A DNA stretch of 64,000 bases, from NCBI GenBank assembly GCA_964388665.1, contig CAYMBJ010000008.1, positions 1-64,000 of the forward strand, written 5' to 3'. Position numbers and translations under genes: made by a program. Below the pieces are notes generated by a model. The model saw nothing but the letters and a program-made list of their open reading frames with translations, made no database searches and had not been told where the DNA came from. Of the stretch, positions 25,907 through 35,234 are shown one piece after another. The stretch is from CALCCV01 sp964388665. GTDB taxonomy: Bacteria; Bdellovibrionota; Bdellovibrionia; Bdellovibrionales; Bdellovibrionaceae. Every line of letters begins with the position of its first letter. Position 1 is the stretch's first letter.

Positions 25907-27688
25907 ATGCCGCAATTTTCTTCTGCAAAGAGTCTCCTTCTCTTTATCCTATTTTACAGATGGCCTATTCGCCTGGGTATATTGAGCCTCAGCCTCGTAG
26001 CGGCACTGCTAGGTTTGGCTGGTCCTTTCTTTCAAAAAGAATTTGTTGATGCGCTTTTAGGATATGATTCTCGATTGGGCTTGCAACTCACACCATTGCC
26101 GGCAATATTTTTTGCCTTTTTGAGTTTTATTTCGGCGCAGGGTCTGGGACAACTGTGCAATTACATCTCGCAAAAGGAGTCCATCATTGCGCAGAGTCTA
26201 CTTGGCCGTTTTATCTATCGCAAAACATTGGAGCTAAAACCTGATGCGATCTATGATCACCCCACAGGCGAGGTGGTGGCTCTTTATGCCACAGACGTCC
26301 CTGGCGCCACCATCCTCTTAGATCAAACTTTGCCGGCGGGAGCCTCGACGCTCTTTCCATTTATTCTCGCACCCTTCGCTTTGGCCTACTTTTTGGATTT
26401 TTCGGTTTGGGTCACTCTGTCTGTGATGTTGACCATCACCATGCTGAATACGGCGATGGCCTTTCGCCAAAGTCGCTATTTCTTTTTGTTCAAGCAATTG
26501 GCGGCAGAAAGAGTGGGTTTGGTCAACGAATGGATCCAGAACATTCGCGCCATTCGCATATTGGGCTGGACTGACATAATGGAAGAGAGCATTTTTAAAA
26601 AGCGAATCACTGAAACTCGCAATCGCATTTTGATGGTCACCAATGGGCAAGCCATGAATGCCATTTCCTCTTCAATCACGTTCTTTCTCAATATTGTGGC
26701 CCTATCTTCACTCATTTATTTTAGTGATCGCACGCCCACCCCTGGAGATCTGTTGGCACTGCTCTGGATTTTGGGTGTGTTTCTGATTCGGCCATTTCGC
26801 CAAATGCCGTGGTTTTTTACCTTTGGCTTTGATGCTTGGACCTCGATCAAACGCATTCAGCTTTTTCTCGCAACCAAAAACACCAAAGCCAAGGTCGGAG
26901 CGGCAACCCTCAAAGATGGTCCCGACATTGCGCTTTCTGTAAATGGACTCTCGCTCAAGATCGGCAAAAAGCAAATCTTGAACAATCTAAGCTTTAAGGT
27001 TCAGGATGGCGAGCTCTTTGGCATTGTGGGTGAGGTTGGCTCCGGAAAATCCATGTTGATGCTCTCCCTATTGGGCGAAACCGGCGCGCAGTTTCGCGAT
27101 TTTCAACTCTACGGCGTGGGCGTCGAGACCATCACCGCCAAAAAGTGGAAATCATTTTTTGGAATCGTACCGCAAGAGGGTTTTATTATGAGCGCAAGCC
27201 TGCGCGACAACGTGATGTTTGACTATAATGTGTCTAAGGATTGTGATCTTAAGATCACAAAATCTCTTCAGGCAGCCTCCTTTGATTTACACAAAGAGCG
27301 AATTGAAGCAGGACTTGATACGGTCATCGGCGAGCGCGGGGTAAATCTTTCGGGAGGTCAGAAGCAGCGGATCAGCCTGGCACGCAGCCACTACCTTTCG
27401 GCCTCAGTGCTTTTGCTAGATGATTGCTTCAGCGCCATTGATGTCGACACAGAGGAGCGCCTGATGGACGATCTCATCTTTGGTGAATGGAAAAACAAAA
27501 CAAAAATTCTAGTGACCCATCGCTTGAGGATTTTGCCCCGGTGCAACCACATTCTCTTTATTAAAGACGGACAGTGTGTCGCCACCGGAACCTACCCTGA
27601 ACTGTTTGAGAATTGCGCCGAGTTTCGCGAATTCATTGAATCGACAGAATTTGAAAAAGGAATCAGTGATGACCCAGTCCTTGCATGA
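25907..27688 (+). CDS. ABC exporter subunit 1 (degenerate ATPase site)
   Basis: About 593 residues: a six-helix permease domain fused to an ATPase domain. Walker A is GEVGSGKS, the signature is LSGGQKQR, and Walker B is VLLLDDCFSAID, with Asp where most transporters have the catalytic Glu. The H-loop reads VTHRL. That substitution is typical of one half of a heterodimeric, ABCC/MRP-like exporter. The sequence style (LLDDCFSAIDVDTEERLMDD) also recalls ABCC proteins. The stop overlaps the next start by 20 bp, so the two subunits are made together. ATG 25907 is used; a TTG two codons earlier is possible. Confidence 0.88.
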   Translation: MPQFSSAKSLLLFILFYRWPIRLGILSLSLVAALLGLAGPFFQKEFVDALLGYDSRLGLQLTPLPAIFFAFLSFISAQGLGQLCNYISQKESIIAQSLLGRFIYRKTLELKPDAIYDHPTGEVVALYATDVPGATILLDQTLPAGASTLFPFILAPFALAYFLDFSVWVTLSVMLTITMLNTAMAFRQSRYFFLFKQLAAERVGLVNEWIQNIRAIRILGWTDIMEESIFKKRITETRNRILMVTNGQAMNAISSSITFFLNIVALSSLIYFSDRTPTPGDLLALLWILGVFLIRPFRQMPWFFTFGFDAWTSIKRIQLFLATKNTKAKVGAATLKDGPDIALSVNGLSLKIGKKQILNNLSFKVQDGELFGIVGEVGSGKSMLMLSLLGETGAQFRDFQLYGVGVETITAKKWKSFFGIVPQEGFIMSASLRDNVMFDYNVSKDCDLKITKSLQAASFDLHKERIEAGLDTVIGERGVNLSGGQKQRISLARSHYLSASVLLLDDCFSAIDVDTEERLMDDLIFGEWKNKTKILVTHRLRILPRCNHILFIKDGQCVATGTYPELFENCAEFREFIESTEFEKGISDDPVLA

Positions 27689-29582
27689 CTCCACGGCCAC
27701 GGCCAAGGGTGAGATCCCAAAGAGTGTCTTTCGCACTCTGTTTGCGGCCTACCGACCGTATCGCAAACGCATTTTATTAACACTGGCGGTGGGCCTACTG
27801 AGCCGCGTGTTGATTTTGGGAAACGCCAATGTCATCGGCATTTGGGTGGATAGCTTTTGCGGTGCCAGCGCCGCAGGCAGTACCAGCGCCGCAGGCAGCT
27901 CCAGTGGCGGTCCGACAGTGCCCTCGGCCCTTCACCACTGCCGAGACATACCCGCCGCATTTCAAAATTTCACCAATGGTCAATATTTGCTGGTGCTGCT
28001 CGCTTTGGCCACCGCAGGTTTTCTTGGCACAGCCTTTTTTAGGGTGTACTTTTCGCGCCTGTCTGCTCGGGCCATTTCAACCATTTACGATGAGGTCACT
28101 TATCGGACCTCGCGCTTTTCGATGCCCTTTTTTGATTCCCAACCCGTCGGCAAAATTGTCACCCGGTTTTCTTCTGATTACGGCAATGTCTTTCGCATCT
28201 TCGGTGGCCCTTTGGCTGAGTTCATTTCGATCATTTTTGAAGTCATTTCTATAATCGTCTTAGCAAGTGTCGCAAATTGGTGGTTTTTGTCCTATATTGC
28301 CGTGATCGCCTGTCTTTATCTTTTCGTGTTTCAAAAGAACAAAATGAAACTGCGCATAGCCCGACGGACTCTCTCAGACAACCGCTCTCCTTCCATCTCT
28401 CATTTTGCCGAGTCCACTCAAGGCGCAAGTACGATTCGCACCTTTCGCAAAGAGAATATTTTTATCAATCGTCATGAAACTTTGGATGGAGCCTACTTGA
28501 GCCTCAAGCAAAACGCGGTTCGCCTGATTGCACTTTTTGGCTTCCAGATGAATGCGCTTACCGCACTTCTACTGTTGATGGCAGGACTGGCCAGCTATCA
28601 ACTCATTCAACTCGGATGGATGAGCGTGGGTGAAGTGGGAGTGGCCTTTGGCTTTATTGTGATTGCTGGCAACTCCATACAGATGTTTTTTGAATGGCTT
28701 TCACAGTTTGAAGAGGCCCTGATTGGCGTGGATCGTCTCGATCGCTACTTGCACATGCCGATCGAGACCGGCAATTTTTTGCCCGCACGCTCGACCTTTG
28801 CTACGGACCACCCAAAGGCGGATGCCGATTCTGCCGAAGTACCACCTCCCGAGAAGGCGTTGAGCATTCGAGTCGAAGACCTGTGGTTTCGCTACTCCGA
28901 AAAGCAAAAGTGGATCTTAAAAGGAATCAATTTTCACATTCAAGCCGGAGAAAAAATCGGCATCATTGGCAAAACCGGCAGTGGCAAATCCTCTTTGATT
29001 CAGGCGCTGTTTCACCTCTACCCAGTGGAACGCGGTCGCATCTTGCTGGGAGAGGACACGGTCACGCCTCTAGATCAGGCCACCGTGCCCCTTACCTCGT
29101 ACCGTCAATGGATTTCATACATTTCGCAGGACCCCATCTTGTTTCGCGGAACTTTGCGCGAGAATATCGATCTGCTGCAGGCGCACCCCACTGAGCATTT
29201 GATAAGTATTCTGAGACTCTTTCAGCTTTCGCAATTTGCTTCGCAACTGGGGCTAAACTTTACGATTGAAGAAAAGGGGCGCAATCTGAGCATGGGAGAG
29301 CGACAGCTGGTGTGCATGGCACGCTGCTTGCTCCAGAACTCACCCGTCGTTATTTTTGACGAAGCCACCGCGTCTATTGATCCTCACACTGAAGAGATCA
29401 TCGCCAAGGTGGCGCAGCCTTTTTTTGCTGGCAAGACTCAGATTCTTATTGCCCACCGTCTTTCCACATTAGAGAGCTGCAATCGCGTGCTGTGGATCGA
29501 TGCCGGTGAGCTCGTTATGGTGGATAAGCCCGAAAAGATCATCTCGGCTTTTAAGAAAATGCGCCAACTCGAAACCACTTAA
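27669..29582 (+). CDS. ABC exporter subunit 2
   Basis: About 637 residues, permease plus ATPase. Walker A is GKTGSGKS, the signature is LSMGERQ and Walker B is VVIFDEATASID with the catalytic Glu, so this half carries the active hydrolysis site paired with the degenerate one in subunit 1. The H-loop is IAHRL. The first outer loop holds an unusual repeat-rich insert (SAAGSTSAAGSSSGG) between two cysteines. ATG 27669, inside the end of subunit 1, has AAAGGA upstream. The substrate is unknown. Confidence 0.88.
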   Translation: MTQSLHDSTATAKGEIPKSVFRTLFAAYRPYRKRILLTLAVGLLSRVLILGNANVIGIWVDSFCGASAAGSTSAAGSSSGGPTVPSALHHCRDIPAAFQNFTNGQYLLVLLALATAGFLGTAFFRVYFSRLSARAISTIYDEVTYRTSRFSMPFFDSQPVGKIVTRFSSDYGNVFRIFGGPLAEFISIIFEVISIIVLASVANWWFLSYIAVIACLYLFVFQKNKMKLRIARRTLSDNRSPSISHFAESTQGASTIRTFRKENIFINRHETLDGAYLSLKQNAVRLIALFGFQMNALTALLLLMAGLASYQLIQLGWMSVGEVGVAFGFIVIAGNSIQMFFEWLSQFEEALIGVDRLDRYLHMPIETGNFLPARSTFATDHPKADADSAEVPPPEKALSIRVEDLWFRYSEKQKWILKGINFHIQAGEKIGIIGKTGSGKSSLIQALFHLYPVERGRILLGEDTVTPLDQATVPLTSYRQWISYISQDPILFRGTLRENIDLLQAHPTEHLISILRLFQLSQFASQLGLNFTIEEKGRNLSMGERQLVCMARCLLQNSPVVIFDEATASIDPHTEEIIAKVAQPFFAGKTQILIAHRLSTLESCNRVLWIDAGELVMVDKPEKIISAFKKMRQLETT

Positions 29583-29719
29583 CAGGCTCCTGAAAAAAGG
29601 GACGAATTTTTATCAGATATGGTCCAGGAATTTGATCTGCGGCAGAACCCATTGTCTCAAGTTGAGAATCTGAAAATACAACCTGCAAGTTCTTAAAAAA
29701 GCAAACCGATAAAGTCTTT

Positions 29720-31156
29720 ATGCAATCGATGAAGACATTAGTTGGCTTAGGTCTTTTTATTATCCTATTTTTGGGTGGTCTTTTGATCTTCTACTCCTTT
29801 GAACCGGAGGTGGGCGAAGGCAACTATTCCTCGTCGTTACCCAAAGTGCCAGAAACCGCCGAATGGGGTCGCGCCTTTGAGCCGTCTGAAATCATCAATC
29901 AGGTCACCGACTTCACAGGGGAGCCCTCTGTTATCTTCAATGACCCTTCCATCAATCAGGCCTGGGGGTTGAAAAAGTCTGACGCCGCTAGGGCCTGGGC
30001 AATGAGTCTCGGTTCAAACGAAATTGTGGTGGCCATCATTGATACCGGCCTCGATATCAAGCATGAGGACCTCAGCGCGAACCTCTGGACAAATCCTGGC
30101 GAATCTGGAGTCGTTGACTCTCTCTACTGCAAAACGCTTAGAGATCCTCTTTCAGAAAAGTCGTGTGACAAGTCCCGCAATGGAAGGGACGACGACGGCA
30201 ACGGCCTTGCTGACGACATTCATGGTTGGAATTTTGTTTCAAACAATGCCGATCTCACCGACAATCATGGGCATGGCACTCACATCGCAGGCATCATTGG
30301 TGCCATAGGTGGCAATGGCAAAGGCATCATTGGCATTGCGCCAAAAGTCAGCCTGATGATCATAAAATACTACGATCCCAAAGTGGCTTCCACAGACAAT
30401 CTAAAAAACACCATCGAAGGCATTAAATATGCGGTGGCCAAAGGCGCAAAAATTATCAACTACTCCGGCGGTGGCACGGAATACAGCCAAGAAGAGTTTG
30501 AGGGAGTTCGCGCCGCCGAAAAGAATGGCGTGCTGTTTGTTGCCGCTGCCGGTAATGAAAGGTCCAACTCGGATCAATTTCATTATTACCCAGCAGACTA
30601 CAAACTTAAAAACATCATTTCAGTCACAGCCGTTGATCCCGGCACAGAAGTTCTGTCGTCCTCCAACTACGGGGTCGAAACGGTGGACATTGCAGCCCCT
30701 GGACAAAACATACTCTCAACGCTTCCAAAAAATTCATATGGATACATGACTGGAACTTCTCAGGCCACAGCCTTTGTCTCGGGTGCCGCCGTGCTACTCA
30801 TGGCTCACAAGAAAGTTTCAGACGCCGAAGAAGTTAAAAAATACATTCTCAGCACAGGTGATCTCATCACCAGCCTGTTGGGACGGACCAAATACGCGCG
30901 GATTCTTAATCTCTACAATATGCTCGCCATTAAGGATGTTGGCGTAGGAGCTTCAGGCGTCAAAGCGCCCAACACCCTCAATCTGGATCGCGAGTTTTTG
31001 TCGGAGACCGCCGAGGCTCCGCAATCTACCGAAGTCTTTCAATTTGGCCGAGGAATTGCCGATGCTCTCCAAAAGGAAATCACCGAAAAGGCTGCAAAGA
31101 TCTCGAAAGCCGGCTCAAAAGGAGCTCCGCCTCCCAAGGCCAAAGAAAAGCAGTGA
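29720..31156 (+). CDS. Secreted subtilisin-like serine peptidase (S8)
   Basis: 478 residues. An N-terminal hydrophobic helix (LVGLGLFIILFLGGLLIFY) exports or anchors it. The S8 triad is present in order: Asp in VVAIIDTGLDIKHED, His in NHGHGTHIAG and Ser in MTGTSQATAFVSG. An Asp-rich insert, SRNGRDDDGNGLADDIHGWNF, lies between Asp and His, as in calcium-binding subtilases. The C-terminal ~70 residues are Ala/Lys-rich and probably disordered. A second S8 peptidase with a similar core lies at the right edge of the window. Confidence 0.9.
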   Translation: MQSMKTLVGLGLFIILFLGGLLIFYSFEPEVGEGNYSSSLPKVPETAEWGRAFEPSEIINQVTDFTGEPSVIFNDPSINQAWGLKKSDAARAWAMSLGSNEIVVAIIDTGLDIKHEDLSANLWTNPGESGVVDSLYCKTLRDPLSEKSCDKSRNGRDDDGNGLADDIHGWNFVSNNADLTDNHGHGTHIAGIIGAIGGNGKGIIGIAPKVSLMIIKYYDPKVASTDNLKNTIEGIKYAVAKGAKIINYSGGGTEYSQEEFEGVRAAEKNGVLFVAAAGNERSNSDQFHYYPADYKLKNIISVTAVDPGTEVLSSSNYGVETVDIAAPGQNILSTLPKNSYGYMTGTSQATAFVSGAAVLLMAHKKVSDAEEVKKYILSTGDLITSLLGRTKYARILNLYNMLAIKDVGVGASGVKAPNTLNLDREFLSETAEAPQSTEVFQFGRGIADALQKEITEKAAKISKAGSKGAPPPKAKEKQ

Positions 31157-31165
31157 TGGGATAGG

Positions 31166-31200
31166 CGCCCCAGCGCCACCACCTTGGGCCTTCTGGGGCG
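31166..31200. terminator. Hairpin after the subtilase gene
   Basis: Eight-bp arms CGCCCCAG (31166-31173) and CTGGGGCG (31193-31200) lie ten bases after the stop, between two convergent genes. There is no T run, so it may only be a 3'-end structure. Confidence 0.4.
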
Positions 31201-31243
31201 TTCAGCCTCAAAAACTATTTTGCGATGAGGCTGCTCGTTCAGA

Positions 31244-31549
31244 TTAAGGTCGTGGTGGAATTTCTGTCGCTACGATTTCTGGGCACATCATACCCGTATC
31301 TTCAAGCTTGAACTGACGAACCTGAGTTACGCCATCTGCTTTAGTAACGGCTTCAAATTTCATTGCGCGTGGATTGGAATCAGAAATGTCTTTCACGCTT
31401 AAAACTTCCGAGTTCTCATCAAGCGCCGCAAAAACAGCGTCAAACTTCAACTGGCTGTAGCCCTTTAGTGAAATTGTACAGGCCAGGGCAGGTGCAGCGA
31501 TCATGATTGCAGCCATTGCGAGCACTGTGTTTCTCATTAGCATTTTCAT
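31244..31549 (-). CDS. Small secreted protein divergent from the second TIGR02147 regulator
   Basis: 101 residues with a signal peptide (MRNTVLAMAAIMIAAPALA) and a mature part of about 80 residues with two cysteines, ACTISL near the start and MCPEIV near the end, which could pair. No family is recognised; it does not resemble the 195-residue protein at 1609. AGGGG lies just upstream of the ATG. It faces the TIGR02147 gene at 31703 across a region that shares a block with the other TIGR02147 locus, so regulation by that protein is plausible (inference). Confidence 0.65.
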   Translation of the reverse strand: MKMLMRNTVLAMAAIMIAAPALACTISLKGYSQLKFDAVFAALDENSEVLSVKDISDSNPRAMKFEAVTKADGVTQVRQFKLEDTGMMCPEIVATEIPPRP

Positions 31550-31624
31550 ATTTTTCCCCTTGTTTATATTTGATTGTGAGTTCTCAATGAATCTCTATGA
31601 CGCAAACCATAATGCGCTTTATGC

Positions 31625-31636
31625 CCTATTAATAGG
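31625..31636. promoter_or_regulatory. 12-bp palindrome upstream of the second TIGR02147 gene
   Basis: CCTATTAATAGG is a perfect palindrome ten bases left of the shared block. A near-palindrome centred on GCGC (31609-31624, CATAA...TTATG arms) lies immediately left of it. Both are candidate operators in the divergent promoter region. Confidence 0.4.
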
Positions 31637-31645
31637 ATAAATTGA

Positions 31646-31670
31646 TCAAAAATCATCTAGGATATTGACT
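31646..31670. promoter_or_regulatory. Shared promoter/operator block, copy 2
   Basis: This is the counterpart of 2278-2302. It begins TCAAAAAT and ends GATATTGACT, matching copy 1 at 20 of 25 positions without gaps. It ends 33 bp before the regulator start (41 bp in copy 1). The same block, at nearly the same place, in two unlinked TIGR02147 divergent regions argues for a common binding site or promoter type. Confidence 0.5.
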
Positions 31671-31702
31671 ATTAGGCAATTTGCATCCTACTTAGGTCTT
31701 AT

Positions 31703-32530
31703 ATGGAAGCAAATAACATTTTCGAATGGCAAGAGTACCAGCCCTATGTTGAGCACTGTTTGGGTGGCACTCACCGACGCACCGGCAAAAAACTTGAGGC
31801 AGCAACGGCCCTTGGCTGCCACTCGGGCTACCTCTCAAGAGTCTTAAAAGGCGCGGCTCACCTTAGCCTGGAGCAGGCCGAAGCTTTTAATTCGTTTATG
31901 GGGCACACCCCGCAGGAATCACATTACTTTTTGCTCCTTGTGCAAAAGGACCGAAGCGGAACTCAAAGCCTCAAGGCCTACTTTCAAAATCAAATAGATG
32001 TCATCAAAGAGCAGCGTCGACAGTTGCATTTGCGGCTCGGCGAAAAGCGGCCTCTGAGTGGCGAACACGAAGCAAAGTACTACAGTCAATGGTACTACTC
32101 AGCCATTCATGTTCTGCTTGCCATAGAAAAATTTCAGTCCATGGAATCGCTACGAGCCTATCTAAAGATCACAAAAAGAGAAGTCAGCGAGGCACTTGAT
32201 TTTTTAGTCGAAATTGGTTTGGCAATTCAAGCCAATGACAAGTACCGCATTGGCCCCTCTTATCTGTATTTGGGCAAGAACTCGCCAAACCTGCCAAAGC
32301 ATCACACGAATTGGCGAATCTGTGCTGTACAGTCTTTAGGTCGTAAGTTTACAGAGGATTTGCATTTTTCCGGAGCGCTGACATTAAACAGAAAGGATGC
32401 TGAAAAGTATCGCGAAATACTAAGAACTCGTCTCGAACATGATATGGAGCTATTTAAGTCTTCGGCCAATGAAGACGGCGCCTATGCTCTCTGTTTGGAC
32501 TTTTTTGAGATCGGCTCCTCCGAAGGATAA
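31703..32530 (+). CDS. TIGR02147-family transcriptional regulator (paralogue)
   Basis: 275 residues, clearly related to the protein at 2343-3146. Shared landmarks are GYLSRVLKGAAHLSLEQAEAF (HTH), LRLGEKRPL, YYSQWYYSAIH, a second winged-helix-like segment AYLKITKREVSEALDFLVEI, PKHHTNW and the end YALCLDFFEIG. It has a GGTCTTAT leader with no clear Shine-Dalgarno site. It is divergent from a small secreted protein and convergent with another secreted protein. Targets are unknown. The family is lineage-restricted, which supports the taxonomic guess. Confidence 0.83.
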   Translation: MEANNIFEWQEYQPYVEHCLGGTHRRTGKKLEAATALGCHSGYLSRVLKGAAHLSLEQAEAFNSFMGHTPQESHYFLLLVQKDRSGTQSLKAYFQNQIDVIKEQRRQLHLRLGEKRPLSGEHEAKYYSQWYYSAIHVLLAIEKFQSMESLRAYLKITKREVSEALDFLVEIGLAIQANDKYRIGPSYLYLGKNSPNLPKHHTNWRICAVQSLGRKFTEDLHFSGALTLNRKDAEKYREILRTRLEHDMELFKSSANEDGAYALCLDFFEIGSSEG

Positions 32531-32542
32531 CCAGTAGGATAA

Positions 32543-33109
32543 TCAGAACAGATAGTATCGAAGAAAATCTCCCGGAGCACAGTAGCCTTCAAACCGATCG
32601 GACCCCGTCGCTAAGTGGGCCCGGTAGTAATGAGCATGTTCAATAAAAAAATAGTTCTCGTTTTCATGAAAGGACTTGAGCGCGGCAAAGGGCTCTGCGA
32701 TGGAAATCGGCTTGTGCATCGACACCTGCAGCAAATATTGCTTGCCGCCAGCATGAAACTCATAAGACGTCGTCAATTCCGCACCAGGTTCTCGCTTTTG
32801 GAGCCCCTCAGCAGAATGATAAAAGCTAAATTCCTTGTCGCCCACTTTTAATGACGCCAAACTGCCAGCAAGATTGGAATCAAAATCATACATGATGAAA
32901 TCCAAAAAGGCCTTCTCTGAACCCGGCATCGGAAAAATGCACTCAAGGCTCGCCGGCGCTTCCATTCCTTCAGCGCTGATGGCCCCGCCCATGGCAGCCA
33001 TTGGTAGCGCCAATGATAGTACCATCACCAATGCCGATACGATTGACGACACCAACGTGAGCGAAGAATTGATTGAAGTGAAAAATTTTAGCACTTTATT
33101 TTTATTCAT
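32543..33109 (-). CDS. Secreted protein of unknown function
   Basis: About 188 residues. The preferred ATG at 33109 puts a long hydrophobic signal (SINSSLTLVSSIVSALVMVLS, cut near GGAISA) right after MNKNKVLKFF. The frame extends to 33175 but without a better start. The mature part has two cysteines (LECIF near its start and GYCAPGDF near the end) and beta-prone segments. It converges with the second TIGR02147 gene, 12 bp apart. No family is recognised. Confidence 0.55.
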   Translation of the reverse strand: MNKNKVLKFFTSINSSLTLVSSIVSALVMVLSLALPMAAMGGAISAEGMEAPASLECIFPMPGSEKAFLDFIMYDFDSNLAGSLASLKVGDKEFSFYHSAEGLQKREPGAELTTSYEFHAGGKQYLLQVSMHKPISIAEPFAALKSFHENENYFFIEHAHYYRAHLATGSDRFEGYCAPGDFLRYYLF

Positions 33110-33175
33110 AGCTATACGTAACTCCAAGCTTAGTGACTCAAAGGATAAGATCTCAGAAGTTACGCAAAATCGCAA

Positions 33176-33539
33176 ATTTTAATTTTGAATTTGCAAAATG
33201 GTTTCTATGACTTGCAGTCAAATACGCAGCTGCATTCCTAAAAACTTCCGCAAATGCTCCTGAAAATGGGCACACTAGGGACAAGGATTGTCACATGCGA
33301 CGCCTCCTCCAAAATCGCAAAAGCAAAATCTTCCTATTGATCTTTTCAATCACAAGCTCACAAGCAATTGAATCCCACTTGAAACTCATTTGAACAAAAC
33401 TCGATATGCCGATGCATTGTTGAGACTCGGCACACTGAATGCAGTAAGGAATGTGTGGGATGCCAAGCTTTGCTAGGATTGCTTAGAGGGATTGGCACAT
33501 TGAACTTTTTATACTGTTGTCTTTTTTCTGGGGGTTGAA
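33176..33539. other. Intergenic region with a signal-peptide-only ORF
   Basis: This 364-bp gap holds the 32-codon ORF at 33295-33393 and a GCTCCTGAAAA string near 33255 that recalls the start of the dispersed repeat. The vWA lipoprotein's own leader, with a CTGGGGG stretch before its ATG, occupies the right end. I see no other gene. Confidence 0.5.
33295..33393 (+). pseudogene. Short ORF encoding only a signal peptide
   Basis: ATG 33295 is preceded by AAGGA at a good distance. The 32-residue product is a near-perfect signal peptide: basic MRRLLQNRKSK, hydrophobic IFLLIFSI, then TSSQA and a few more residues to a TGA. Nothing follows in frame. It is either what remains of a deleted secreted-protein gene or a very small peptide gene. 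Confidence 0.4.
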
Positions 33540-35234
33540 ATGAAGTTAATTGAAAATGTGAAAACCGGTTTTGGACGCGCAACAAGACGCGTAACAAATG
33601 GATTTAAATCCCTGGGCGCTCTCCTTATAATGGTTTCGTTTTTGGCAGCTTGCCAACAACCAAAAAATGCAGACCTGACAGGTTACATTCCACCTGCGCC
33701 GCCAAAGCCCGTAGTGCCACCCACTCCGCCACCTCCACCTCCACCTCCTGAGCCACCACCACCGCTACTTAAAGACTTTGAGGAATTTTTTGATTTCTCA
33801 CACTCGGAGGTTCAAGCGGAGCAGAGTCAATTTGATAAGAACAATGTGTCTGTGCTCTTTCAAGCGATGGATGGCGAAGTCTCCATCAACGATTTAAAAT
33901 CCAAGGATCTTGTTGTTACAGAAAACAGCAAAACAGTTTCTAGCTTTGCCTTGGAGGAGTCCGATCGACAACGCCACACTCAGGTCGCAGATATTGTCTT
34001 TTTAGTGGATGTTACGACCAGTATGGGCCCCTTTATTGAAAGCGCCAAACAGCATCTAAAAGATTTTACACGATACGCCCGCAAAGAAGGGTACCGCACC
34101 CGCATGTGCATCTCTACTTTTGGTGATTACACAGTCAAAAAGTGTGATCGCTTTTATGAAAATGATCCAAGCAAGCCCAATACAGAGGTCCAAGTGAAAG
34201 AACTTCTGACAGAATTGGCCGCTCTCCGAGCCTACAAAGGAAGTGAAGACCCCGGAGCACCCGACTATCCCGAGAACTCCATGGGAGCTCTGATTGATGC
34301 GAGCACGGCGCCTTGGGCAGAAGGATCGCTGCGCTTTGTGATTCTTGTGACGGATGCGGATTTTCTCTCTTCGCCAAACTACCAAGGCTACATCGGCGAC
34401 AAAGCACCACGGATGTCAGAGGTTACCAAGGCCATCAAAGACTCGCAAATGAAGGTCTTTGCTGTGACCCGCAAGGACCACAAAGGCAAACAGTATCCCA
34501 ACTTCAGATCTACATTTGACGGCTATGTTACGCCCTTTGAAGGAGAACCGAGCATCGTCGAGTCCAGTCAGGGTGAACACTATGACTTCGACTCTGTAAT
34601 ATCTGGAAAGACGAGCTTAGCAACGATTCTGAGAAACATACTCAATCGCATCAGCATCACCTACAAATTGTCGTATGTTGTTGATCAGATACCCGAGCTG
34701 GATCCTACTTTACGAATTGAAAACCGCGATATCAAAATACAGCTTAAGAAATCGGGACCGGGAGAGGTAAAACTGATCTCCACCTCCAGTAGCATGCCAG
34801 AGGGACGTCCACGCTATCAAAAAACATGGGTCATGCCAAAAGGTGAGATTCGCGCCAACACTCTTCAGGTGTATATAAACAATAAAAAAGTTCCCGACAC
34901 AGAGTACACCGTCCAAGGAAATGAAATCAGTTTCAATGAGGTCCCAGCTCCTGGTTCGCAAATTCTCTACCAATTTTACTATCAAGACATTGCGCAAAAT
35001 TTTCGAATTGAACCTATGACATTGCCCGGCACTACCAATGCTGAAAAGACTAAGGTATTTTTAAACGACATCGAGGCACCACCCTCCGATTTGATTTTTG
35101 AGAAGACCATAGAAGGCAACACCGGATTGCGTCTGGCCGACCGAGTCCTCTCCATCGATGATCCCTACAAAATCGTCGAAAGCAAAGGCCTAAAAGTTAA
35201 AGTGAATGCCGTAATCGATCAATTAATTAATTAA
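33540..35234 (+). CDS. Lipoprotein with von Willebrand factor A domain
   Basis: 564 residues. The signal peptide ends in the lipobox LAAC (ACQQPK). A proline-rich spacer follows (residues ~50-77, mostly Pro), which would lift the domain away from the membrane or through the cell wall. A vWA domain begins near residue 145 with the MIDAS sequence VFLVDVTTSMG, followed by TFGDYTV and FVILVTDADFL. The C-terminal ~170 residues form beta-rich repeats (LQVYINNKKVPDTEYTVQGN, TKVFLNDIEAPPSDLIFE), suggesting adhesion or complex assembly. The last codons run into a 32-bp palindrome and a GATT tract. Confidence 0.85.
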   Translation: MKLIENVKTGFGRATRRVTNGFKSLGALLIMVSFLAACQQPKNADLTGYIPPAPPKPVVPPTPPPPPPPPEPPPPLLKDFEEFFDFSHSEVQAEQSQFDKNNVSVLFQAMDGEVSINDLKSKDLVVTENSKTVSSFALEESDRQRHTQVADIVFLVDVTTSMGPFIESAKQHLKDFTRYARKEGYRTRMCISTFGDYTVKKCDRFYENDPSKPNTEVQVKELLTELAALRAYKGSEDPGAPDYPENSMGALIDASTAPWAEGSLRFVILVTDADFLSSPNYQGYIGDKAPRMSEVTKAIKDSQMKVFAVTRKDHKGKQYPNFRSTFDGYVTPFEGEPSIVESSQGEHYDFDSVISGKTSLATILRNILNRISITYKLSYVVDQIPELDPTLRIENRDIKIQLKKSGPGEVKLISTSSSMPEGRPRYQKTWVMPKGEIRANTLQVYINNKKVPDTEYTVQGNEISFNEVPAPGSQILYQFYYQDIAQNFRIEPMTLPGTTNAEKTKVFLNDIEAPPSDLIFEKTIEGNTGLRLADRVLSIDDPYKIVESKGLKVKVNAVIDQLIN

